From: Halocaridina rubra
Taxonomy: Eukaryota > Arthropoda > Malacostraca > Decapoda > Atyidae
Direction: 5' to 3'
NCBI GenBank assembly: GCA_037179515.1
Contig: JAXCGZ010015118.1
Span: 97,501-161,500, forward strand
Length of the DNA: 64,000 nucleotides
The position numbers were made by a program, and so were the translations under genes. The first letter of the stretch is position 1. Every line of letters begins with the position of its first letter. Shown piece after piece: positions 51,937 to 62,569 of this stretch. The notes beneath the pieces are model-generated. The model ran no database searches, had not been told where the DNA came from, and saw only the letters and a list, made by a program, of their open reading frames with translations.

Positions 51937-52551
51937 TTAGTGATACTTATCATACCTGTCCTTAAAACTAGGGATTGAGATAGCATTAACTACCTCCTCG
52001 CTTAGCCAATTCCAATTATCAACTACTCTTACACTGAATAAGTATTTCCTTACATCCTGCAAAGAAGTTTTCTTACGAAGCTTCAAACTATGACCTCTAG
52101 TTCTAGAGCCAGCCATATCAAAATATCGATCCCTATCCACTCTATCATAACCATGAAGGAATTTAAAGACTGTCACCATATCCCCCCTCACTCTTCTAGC
52201 TTCGAGTGATGGTAAGTCTAATTCCCTCAGCCTCTCATCATAACTGAGATTGCGTATTTCTGGCACCAGTTTCGTGGCATGTCTTTGAACTTTTTCAAGC
52301 TTAGCTATGTGCTTTTTCAAGTGCGGATTCCAAAAGGGGGCTGCATATTCGAGTTTTGGCCTCACATAGGTTACATAAATATTTCTGAACATTTCCTTGT
52401 CCATGTGCCTGAAGGCTACCCTTATATTTGATAAGAATGCATATGCTGCCCTTACTATGCCATTTATATGTATTTCTGGAGACAAATCTGCCAGTATGTT
52501 TACTCCTAGATCTCTCTCATTTTCTGTCTCTTGAAGTTGTACTCCAGCCAC
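51937..52551 (-). pseudogene. LINE RT C-terminal fragment, array unit 1
   Basis: 204 codons open, AGVQLQETENERDLG to FKDRYDKYH: the post-palm region with PKLEYAAPFW and KLEKVQRHATK. No palm motifs, so no catalysis. Its start codon is a GTG by chance. Confidence 0.8.
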
Positions 52552-52659
52552 CGAGTAGTCAAGCTTGGGCCTTCTTGCACTTGTGATTACCTAATTGTGT
52601 TTACGGGAAAGAGCCCAAAGCTCGTATCTTCCCGTCTCCTCATCGGTTCCATTTTAGAC

Positions 52660-53274
52660 TTAGTGATACTTATCATACCTGTCCTTAAAGCTAGGGATTG
52701 AGATAGCATTAACTACCTCCTCGCTTAGCCAATTCCAATTATCAACTACTCTTACACTGAATAAGTATTTCCTTACATCCTGCAAAGAAGTTTTCTTACG
52801 AAGCTTCAAACTATGACCTCTAGTTCTAGAGCCAGCCATATCAAAATATCGATCCCTATCCACTCTATCATAACCATGAAGGAATTTAAAGACTGTCACC
52901 ATATCCCCCCTCACTCTTCTAGCTTCGAGTGATGGTAAGTCTAATTCCCTCAGCCTCTCATCATAACTGAGATTGCGTATTTCTGGCACCAGTTTCGTGG
53001 CATGTCTTTGAACTTTTTCAAGCTTAGCTATGTGCTTTTTCAAGTGCGGATTCCAAAAGGGGGCTGCATATTCGAGTTTTGGCCTCACATAGGTTACATA
53101 AATATTTCTGAACATTTCCTTGTCCATGTGCCTGAAGGCTACCCTTATATTTGATAAGAATGCATATGCTGCCCTTACTATGCCATTTATATGTATTTTT
53201 GGAGACAAATCTGCCAGTATGTTTACTCCTAGATCTCTCTCATTTTCTGTCTCTTGAAGTTGTACTCCAGCCAC
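52660..53274 (-). pseudogene. LINE RT C-terminal fragment, array unit 2
   Basis: Near-identical to unit 1, with one replacement seen (SPKIHING for SPEIHING), consistent with recent tandem duplication. Confidence 0.8.
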
Positions 53275-53382
53275 CGAGTAGTCAAGCTTGGGCCTTCTTG
53301 CACTTGTGATTACCTAATTGTGTTTACGGGAAAGAGCCCAAAGCTCGTATCTTCCCGTCTCCTCATCGGTTCCATTTTAGAC

Positions 53383-53712
53383 TTAGTGATACTTATCATA
53401 CCTGTCCTTAAAACTAGGGATTGAGATAGCATTAACTACCTCCTCGCTTAGCCAATTCCAATTATCAACTACTCTTACACTGAAAAAGTATTTCCTTACA
53501 TCCTGCAAAGAAGTTTTCTTACGAAGCTTTAAACTATGACCTCTAGTTCTAGAGCCAGCCATATCAAAATATCGATCCCTATCCACTCTGTCATAACCAT
53601 GAAGGAATTTAAAGACTGTCACCATATCCCCCCTCACTCTTCTAGCTTCGAGTGATGGTAAGTCTAATTCCCTCAGCCTCTCATCATAACTGAGATTGCG
53701 TATTTCTGGCAC
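53383..53712 (-). pseudogene. LINE RT C-terminal fragment, array unit 3 (partial)
   Basis: Open for 109 codons to the shared FKDRYDKYH end. The unit is cut at 53762 (GTGCTTTTCAAGATCGG), where a different LINE copy is joined. Confidence 0.8.
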
Positions 53713-53762
53713 CAGTTTCGTGGCATGTCTTTGAACTTTTTCAAGCTTAGCTATGTGCTTTT

Positions 53763-54329
53763 CAAGATCGGTTCCATTTTGTACTTAGTAATACTTATCA
53801 TACCTGTCCTTAAAACTATTGATTGAGATAGCATTAACTACCTCCTCGCTTAGCGAATTCCAATTATCAACTACTCTTACATTGAAATAGTATTTCCTGA
53901 CATCCTGCAAAGAAGTTTTCTTACGAACCTTCAAACTATGACCTCTAGTTCTAGAGCCTGCCATATCAAAATATCGATCCCTATCCACTCTATCATAACC
54001 ATGAAGGAATTTAAAGACTGTCACCATATCCCCCATCAATATTCTAGCTTCGAGTGATGGTAAGTCTAATTCCCCCAGCCTCTCATCATAACTGAGATTA
54101 CGTATTTCTGGCACCAGTTTCGTGGCATGTCTTTGAACTTTTTCAAGCTTAACTATGTGCTTTTTCAGGTGCGGATTCCAAAAGGGGGCTGCATATTCGA
54201 GTTTTGGCCTCACATAGGTTACATAAATATTTCTGAACATTTCCTTGTCCATGTGCCTGAAGGCTACCCTTACATTTGATAAGAAGGCATATGCTGTCCT
54301 TACTATGCCATTTATATGTATTTCTGGAG
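53763..54329 (-). mobile_element. LINE 3' end lacking tail, joined to the array
   Basis: Starts in the 3' UTR (GATCGGTTCCATTTTGTACT) without the tail or hairpin. It encodes SPEIHINGIVRTAYAFLSN to FKDRYDKYY and ends with (TG)n at 54330. It carries its own substitutions, so it is a separate copy from the array units. Confidence 0.88.
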
Positions 54330-54330
54330 T

Positions 54331-54630
54331 GTGTGTGTGTGGGTGTCGAATCAAGTAAAGATAATAAGTTTATTATAACATAAAAAGGATGATCTGTGTA
54401 TATCAGGTCCTCATAATTTAGGCTGAGTGAGGTTAGGTTAAATTAAGTTATATAATAAAAGCCTTATACGGAAGATTCATTGCATGTGGGGTTATCTTAG
54501 CTAAAACGAGGGGGGGGGGGTTTACTAGTGAACACTGAGAGGGATAATATTTAAACCTGTCTGCCTACAGACCCATGAATTTAGCCCAGAATGAAATTCT
54601 CGAGATACATCTTACCCTATTCTTAATATA
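54331..54630. other. Intergenic, unassigned
   Basis: No feature beyond a G9 run near 54511. Confidence 0.4.
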
Positions 54631-54654
54631 AACTTGAACAGTATATTTCTTTTT

Positions 54655-54684
54655 AATATGCGCTTTCATAGGAAAGCGCATATT
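54655..54684. repeat. Perfect 13-bp inverted repeat
   Basis: AATATGCGCTTTC, then ATAG, then GAAAGCGCATATT. It lies exactly at the 5' edge of the RTE-like tail. Confidence 0.9.
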
Positions 54685-54825
54685 AGGAGAAGGAGAGGGA
54701 GACCAAAGCGTAGGTGGATGGATTGCATCAATGACGACCTGAGGTCCAAAGGTTTGTTGGGTGATGAGGTATGGGACAGAAACAAATGGAGAAAACTGGC
54801 CAGAAACATCGACCCCACATAAAAG
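54684..54825 (+). pseudogene. RTE-like LINE ORF2 C-terminus to stop
   Basis: Reads RRRRGRPKRRWMDCINDDLR, then GLLGDEVWDRNKWRKLARN and IDPT before a stop: the conserved C-terminal end of RTE-type retrotransposon proteins, followed by a GAAGAAGAAGATG-rich tail. Overlaps in content with 44198..44345, so both come from one family. Confidence 0.75.
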
Positions 54826-55194
54826 TGGGAAAAGATGTAGACGAAGAAGAAGATGAATAATTCCACACCGGAGTTATTAGTTGGAATTCTTACTACCTTG
54901 AGAAGATACTGTTTCACTATTGACCACACATCTAATAACGTACTCTCTTGACCTCCTGAGATGAAAAATGTGATGCTAAATAACGCAATATTGCTGAATA
55001 TTACTGTTGCTTATGCCATGAATATGTATAGAAGGAAATAAAAGGGACTTGACATTCAGGAAGGTGACGGTGTGCAAGGAGTGCTATGATTAAACAATGA
55101 AGTAGTAATCCATGTATATCAAGCCTATAGGCATCAAATATACACAAGGGAAACCAAAGGTAATATTTAACAGTAAGTAAATATATTAATTATT
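54826..55194. other. Intergenic, unassigned
   Basis: No supported feature. Confidence 0.4.
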
Positions 55195-55302
55195 TAATAA
55201 TAATAATAATAATTATAATAATAATAATAATAATTATAATGACAAATAATAATAATAATAATAATAATGACAAATAATAATATTAATAATAATAATAATA
55301 GT
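55195..55302. repeat. Interrupted (TAA)n
   Basis: Several short TAA blocks with GACAAA interruptions repeated twice. Confidence 0.9.
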
Positions 55303-55316
55303 ATTTACATCTCCAG

Positions 55317-55455
55317 CATTCCATACATTCATATAGGGTCGTTGTTTCTCACTAGTGTCCAGGAGACAATTTTATTTTTGCGGAAAAGCTTTATGACCAG
55401 ATGCTCTTTTTCTGATCCCAACTCTATATATCCGAACCTGGGAATGTCACCGAAA
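55317..55455 (+). mobile_element. SINE family 3, 5' module only
   Basis: 'ATAGGGTCGTTGTTTCTCAC' and 'TTTATGACCAGATGCTCTTT' match the 5' module at 50545. No 3' module or A-tail. Confidence 0.55.
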
Positions 55456-56392
<937 letters not shown>

Positions 56393-56393
<1 letters not shown>

Positions 56394-57640
56394 GCGACAT
56401 TTTCCTATTAAGAGAACTAAAAAAAATGTATGAAGTATCTTTTTTTTCCTCTAGAATGATGAAGGATCATCCCTTATCAACTTGAATAGTAGTAATATGC
56501 CTGTTCTAGCTCTCCTATTTACAATTTCTTCGTTATTTAACTTCGTGAATGTTTGCGCGCAGAACCGTTTGCCGTGTGGAAAGAGAGCTTAGGCCTTATA
56601 TAACCCATCCAGCCGCCTTCTAACCCTCCTGTTATGTCATGTCTGAAGCTACGAGCGGACTTCACCGAATATTGAGGTGCCGTGACAGTTGCCATGTAAC
56701 TGCGTAATTTCTCAAGACTGTTGTACTGATATAATTTAGTAATTTATACATTCCTATTTCACTGTTCATTAAAGTATCTTTCCCGACTCTCTTTCCCAAT
56801 GAATTATATAAAAATTGCTGTAGCGTATGCTTTGTGTTACAAGGTAAAATTAAATTCGCCAACCGTGAATCTGTCAAATTGTCAAAGCTACACATCATCA
56901 TCAATGACTTGGTTGGCTGCGACTTCGGCACCTCTGTTTAGGTTATGATGTTAATTACTCTCTCCCAAATTTTTAATGAATCATTTTATGTGAACGCAGT
57001 TCTTGCATATTTTGAATGAATAAGAGAAATGCATGTAATATTCAGAAAGGATTTTTTATACTGATGCCCTTTTCCGAAAAAAATGGCATCTATGTATACA
57101 TTTGTATAATATCACATAGCCAAAGTGGGAGTCTAGTCAGTATCGAGGTACCACACCATAAATCAATAGATCAATCAAACTTAGAAGGATTGTGATCATG
57201 CTCTAAACTAGAGGAAATTTAAATTGTTGGTTGATGAGAAAATTAACTGATTGTTGTAGTTCACTATGTCTCTTACATTAGCATCGTAATGATTCAGGTT
57301 ATCAGATACCTTATTAATGTATTATAATAAGACAAGTGGTAATAACTATAACTATGCTCTACCGGCATTTTGATATTTTGAGAATCGCTAAAATAAATAG
57401 CCATTAACTCTAGTGGAGCACATGCTCCTACAACCCATAGTGACGACTGTGAGGATTCGAAACCCGTTTCGAACATCAAAATTTGAACAAATTCGCTGGA
57501 AAAGAATATTTTGAGCTATTAACGTAGTTTAACTTTGTAAAAGATGAGATAGAAGTTCTGTGAAACTACCGATTTACAATATATGATTATAAAATATTTT
57601 AATGAATATTAGCTGATCCTTCCGCCTAAAATTTTGCGTG
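56393..57640. other. Region upstream of the MSL1-like gene
   Basis: No coding block. A tRNA-like stretch near 57390-57470 (B-box-like GGATTCGAAACCC) may be another SINE remnant. Confidence 0.4.
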
Positions 57641-57818
57641 TTCGACACCTTTGAAACGTTTTGGATGTAACCCAGCTGATTTTACGGACGTTTCCCGTGA
57701 TGCGTATATCGCGGTATTAAGTCATGTTAGACCGTTTTTGTCTTCTTGTGATACAGTTACAAATGATGACGGATGAAGCCAGTGTTCCCCATCGAAGTGT
57801 GTGATATAAAATTAAGAA
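57640..57818 (+). promoter_or_regulatory. CpG-richer 5' flank / 5' UTR of the MSL1-like gene
   Basis: Unlike its AT-rich surroundings, this stretch carries many CpGs (TTTACGGACGTTTCCCGTGA, TGCGTATATCGCGGTATT) immediately before the ATG. That is consistent with a housekeeping promoter and 5' UTR. No TATA box seen; the transcription start is not determinable. Confidence 0.4.
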
Positions 57819-58190
57819 ATGCCAAGAGGAGTGACTGTATTTAACGGCAGCAACGATGAAATAAACCCCTCTGTCGTTGAGGACAAAATCGAAGGAGAGG
57901 CGGAGGACAGTAAGGACAAACGTGATTTTTCTCCACTGCTTCCCAAAGTGGCGGCGGAAGAGGATTCTCTCGGTAGCAATCGAGATCACGAGACGAGACT
58001 AGCCATGGCTGTAGAATTCGACCACATGTACATTGGCTGCTCGGAAACGAAGGCGTCCATTGGACAAGACATCGAAGTCCAACATCTCAAGGATTTCCTC
58101 CTCCTACACTTGGATCTCATACAGCAGCAGGCTGAGCAGTTGGTAGCCAAAGACAAACTCATCAAGAGGCTTACCGATGAAAATGAAAAT
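57819..58190 (+). CDS. msl-1: Probable MSL1 (male-specific lethal 1) homologue, first coding exon
   Basis: MSL1 is the dimeric scaffold of the MOF (MYST) histone H4K16 acetyltransferase complex; its N-terminal coiled coil binds MSL2. Here 124 codons start at an ATG with G at -3 (MPRGVTVFNGSNDEINPSVV). An acidic, low-complexity first half is followed by LKDFLLLHLDLIQQQAEQL and VAKDKLIKRLTDENEN (about residues 88-124), matching the MSL1 coiled-coil pattern (LLLxLDLIxQQ…xLxAKxxxI). The likely donor is AAT|GTAGGC at 58191, leaving phase 0; TAT|GTAACC at 58200 is an alternative. The remaining exons, including the PEHE domain, would lie beyond 64000. Another coiled-coil protein cannot be excluded from one exon. 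Confidence 0.65.
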
Positions 58191-61100
58191 GTAGGCTATG
58201 TAACCTTTTATTTTTATTATGTATTTGAATTTAAATACCCCCTTTCTCAATGACCACATCCGCCATGTTGGTTGCCAATGGCCAGTTTTCAACTCGTCAT
58301 TGACATTATTAATGACGTAGAACTATTATGAAAAATATACTGCGTATGGATGCAATATTCCTTTGTTGTATTTGAAAGGGAAAAGTAAAAAGGCTTCAGT
58401 ATAAGGTTGATTTGGCTAATGATTTCACAAGAGCTGAGGCATCTTGTAATGGCGGGAAGTGATCAGCTGATCTTGGTCATCTAGAGTAATTCGGCCAACA
58501 TCAAATTAAGGTCCCTCTTGAGTTGAGTTTTATGTTAATGGGAGAAAACGTGTGACAATTCGATAATTTACTTTTAATTCCCCAACAAGTGAAATGAAGT
58601 AGACTGCAGTAGCTTAACTTCAATATTAAAAAATATATATATTTAAATCCAGTTATCAACTCTCCCTAACCAGGCATGAAACTAACCTAACCCTCCGAAC
58701 TATATCAGACCAAGTCAGGTTAAGATTCGTGTTATGTATCCTTCCGTAACTGTTTTTACCATATCAAATAGAAAGTCTTTGACATATATATGTCTATAAC
58801 TCACGTCATCCACTCTTAGAAAACTGGTACTGTGGTAAAAATAAATGTATAGGTGATTATATTTCAGGTTAGGCTTGTTATTTCGGTGAGGGTAGTTAGG
58901 ATAGATTAGTTAACATAATTGGTATAGGCTACGGTAACTTTTTACAGTTACGCCCGTCTGAGGTGAAGTTTTATATTTCCTATGGTTTTTTTATGTTTTG
59001 AATTATTTTGACCCAGAAAGTCATTGGAAAGTGTGTGCTAACCTAAAAATATGTAATTTTTTTTAAAGTTAGGTTAGTATACATATTCTGACGGTTTTCA
59101 AGGTCATTGTCTTTCAAAACATAAAAAACCGTAGGAAAAATATAATTTTTCACTTGCAAATTGAGGCGGGTGCATTTTTAAAAAACAGTCCTTAGTTACT
59201 GAACTTCAGTTTAAGTACATTGTATCCTAACTTAACGGGCTCGCAGTCGCCCAGTGTCGACTCTAACCATAAATAATTATTTTCTAGAAAAACAACACAA
59301 TAATTCAGAACACATCAAAACTTATTAAAAAAAAAGTATAGTCCAAAAATAGAGAGTGCATAAAATTAATCTTCACTCCAAGTCTAATATTTTAAGAATT
59401 TTCCCGAAGTATTTTTTGAACTGGGGGTGTGAAAGTAATAATTTAATTCTTCCACCTCATAATACGGTATATAGCATATTATGTTGTTTACGTTTTATAG
59501 TATCACTATTAATCTCCTTTATAGGGTTGCACACAAAATGTGACTGGATCAGTAATCTGAATGCCCTTCCCTAGCTCCCCAAGATGGGCTCAATCGTGGG
59601 TCTGTCATCTCCTGAGTCGAGTATTTTAGCCTCTCTGCTACCGTGGTGCCAAACATTTACAGTATAACAAACATGACCTTGAACATTTTACTTTACTATT
59701 TTTGAGGTAAAATTAATGATGTGATTGTAAAATAAATCAATATTATCAGCATAAATCAAGGGTGTCTCCGGACAGTTTTAGATAAAACTAAATGTTTAAA
59801 AGGGTACAAGACCTCATCTTTAAAAATGCTCAAGGTTCCCAGACTGGAAATCTTTATGCTGATTTTAGTACTCTTGAATTATAACATGTAAGGATTAGCT
59901 ATGTGTAGATATGACTGCATTTTCAGGGGTTAATTGGGAGTTTTATCCAGATTATGCTTTGTGGTTATCAGTTGTAGTGCCACAATCTGTATATACTATT
60001 GGAAAGGATGGTGCGTTTTCTCTTTAATAGAGTAATAAGAATTTCGTATCTAGAATAATGAGAAGATTTTTCTTTCTACAAAAGGAACTTTTGCACTATT
60101 ACAGTAGGTTAGCTTGATGTAGTGGTGATTTGAACTGTGCAGTGTGGTTTTCTAATTTTTTTTTCAGCAGATTGTTAAATATTGACCATCATTCTCATAG
60201 TAATGAGTGGATTTTGAGAAACAACCCCCATATCTAATGGAAATGACCATAAGAATCAATCTTTTGACCTAGGAATTCTTTAGAAATATCATGTAGTAGG
60301 TTGCCTCATGGCACCAGCCACCCGTTGCGATACTACAGCTGAAGGTTTTTTGAGCTTAAATAGATCTGTCCAGGACAGTTCGATGTTAAGTCTTCCTTCA
60401 GTTACGGTTCTTTTTCTATGCCTACAGCTACACTGAAAATTCTTGGATATTCATCACACATCTTTTATTATCCCTTCACATCTGACGAGTCATTACACTC
60501 TCCATCTCTGTATCTCATTACTTTATGTATCCTTCGTGCCTAGGCCCGATGAGGGCTGTTTTATTTTATAATTTTTTTGGCCCATCCTGGTTTCACAATC
60601 ATTTAAAGAAAAAAAAATTGTTAGCATATTCTAATATGATAGTGGGCGCTCTTCCAATATGTGCTCTGCTCACAGCCTATGGTCTATCTTTGAATTTGGC
60701 CAAAATATTAAAAAATAAGAAAATAATTAAAGTGAATATATAGGTAAAAGAAAATAACCTAACCTTACGTTGGGTTAATTGTTTGTTTAGGTAAATTAAA
60801 TTGAAAAACCATGGCAGAGCAGGTATTGGCATGTGAATGTTCATGGTAGCTCCCATGTTGGAAGACCACCTTATAATGTTTACTTTGGTAGTTTTATACC
60901 TTGATGCCATTTTGTTACTGTAGTTTTCTCTTGAGGTTCCAATAAAGCTTCTGATGAGGCTTAGGGAAGAGTGAAAAATTGTGAATATCAGACTGAATGT
61001 TAAAATTGAGCATAAGAAATACACACTGTTAATTACAGTATTGCATCATGTTTGATGCAAGGGGAGAGCAGCAGTGATGCAATAGGATGCTTGTGCAAGT

Positions 61101-61215
61101 TGTAACATGGTTGAGTGTTTTTGCCACAACAACTAAAGACAGTCAGTCACCACGATGCTCACCAGAAGGAAGGAGTTTAAACAGCATAGCACTTGGTGCA
61201 TATTCTGTGATGTGA

Positions 61216-61216
<1 letters not shown>
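58191..61216 (+). other. Probable intron 1 of the MSL1-like gene
   Basis: No further MSL1-like exon is seen here. It contains a SINE family 3 copy at 60420..60622; the rest is unassigned AT-rich sequence. Confidence 0.45.
60420..60622 (+). mobile_element. SINE family 3 copy with A-rich tail
   Basis: 'TTCTTGGATATTCATCACAC', 'TCCCTTCACATCTGACGAGT', 'GGCCCGATGAGGGCTG', 'CCATCCTGGTTTCACAATC', then an A-rich end. About 110 bp of upstream sequence (60305 on) may also belong to it. Confidence 0.7.

Positions 61217-61273
<57 letters not shown>
61217..61273. repeat. (TA)n at the Tigger insertion site
   Basis: Left flank of Tigger-like element 1. Confidence 0.95.
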
Positions 61274-61275
<2 letters not shown>

Positions 61276-62444
61276 ATCCCTCGCTATATCGCGGTTCACC
61301 TATCACGGATTCAGTGCATCGCTGTTTTTTCTGGGTATATGCGAAAATAGTGAAATTAAAAAAAAATGAAAACTCAGTACTTTCATTATTTTATGGAAAT
61401 TTTTTTTTTTTCATTATTTTATTGATAAAAAAATTTATTTCCCAGCCCAAGAATAATAAAACAGTAAGAAATAGTAAAAAGACATAAGTTTTAACATGTA
61501 ACTCTGCAGCATAGAAAGTACGATACCGGTATCAGCGTTTCGGAAAATGCAAAAGGTCACACCTACGTGAGCTAGCAGATATTAAAATTTCCAGTAGTTT
61601 CATGATTTTATTGATAAGAAAACGTATTTCATAGCCTAAGAATAAAAAATACAGTAAAATTTAATATTAAAAAAAAAAAATTAAACATAACACAGTATTG
61701 CACCATGTGAAATACTGTCCGATAGCGTACAATGTATTGGCGTCTTGGAAAACGCAAAGGCTCGCACCTACGTGAGATTGTTCATGGAATGCTATTGGAT
61801 GAAAGGGTGGGAGATGACGAATAACATAATTGTTTTTCTGCATGTTCTGTATCATGGGGTCTGATTGGCTTTTTGAATGAGGCTTGGTTCTCTCATCATC
61901 TTCCATTGTTTCGCCTCACTCGTTCAGTCTAATTCACATGTGCGCCTTTCGCGCTGTGCTTATTTATACGTTGTGATTGTGATTTATTTTCTTTACTTTT
62001 TTCATCCTCTGCAATGCCTCCCAAGCGTCCTTCATCTTCTAAGGCTTCTGGTAGTGAGCCTAAGCGGCAAAGGAAGATGTTAACCATAACAGATAAGGTG
62101 AAACTGTTAGATATGCTGAAAGAAGGAGGAAGGTTTTTTAAGAGTGCAGGGAGGGTTTATGCAGTAAACGTAAAAATAATTGTAAAATACCTATGTACGT
62201 TAGTATGTCATGTTATTACCACCTCAATCACGGTAAGTTTCCCTATCACTTTCATATAAATTTACGCTTATATGCTGTTATTTATGAAGTAAAGGGTGGT
62301 TTGTTAACAGTACAGGGAGGGTTTATACAGTAAACATAAAAATAAATTAAAATACCTATGTACATATAGGGTGATCCTACTTTGCGGAAATTCACCTATC
62401 GCGGTCGGTCCCGGAACCTAACCCACGCGATAAACTAAGGATCA

Positions 62445-62448
<4 letters not shown>
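61274..62448 (+). mobile_element. Tigger/pogo-like DNA transposon 1, internally deleted (1.17 kb)
   Basis: The left terminal repeat CAATCCCTCGCTATATCGCG and the right one (reverse of CAGTGATCCTTAGTTTATCG) are both flanked by TA, the target of this superfamily. Only the N-terminal piece of a transposase remains (62014..62135), followed directly by 3' UTR-like sequence found also in element 2. Confidence 0.85.
62014..62135 (+). pseudogene. Tigger transposase N-terminus (truncated)
   Basis: MPPKRPSSSKASGSEPKRQR then KMLTITDKVKLLDMLKEGGR: the start of the CENP-B-like helix-turn-helix DNA-binding domain of Tigger transposases. After about 40 codons the frame runs into element 3' UTR sequence (AGTGCAGGGAGGGTTTATGC), which is also present near 62320 and 62700. 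No catalytic domain. Confidence 0.85.
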
Positions 62449-62537
<89 letters not shown>

Positions 62538-62569
62538 TCCCCCCGGACTCGACCTAGGACATATATATA
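62448..62569. repeat. (TA)n separating two Tigger elements
   Basis: About 85 bp of TA, a 26-bp unique spacer (near 62536-62560), then more TA. Each side ends in a Tigger terminus. Confidence 0.95.
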
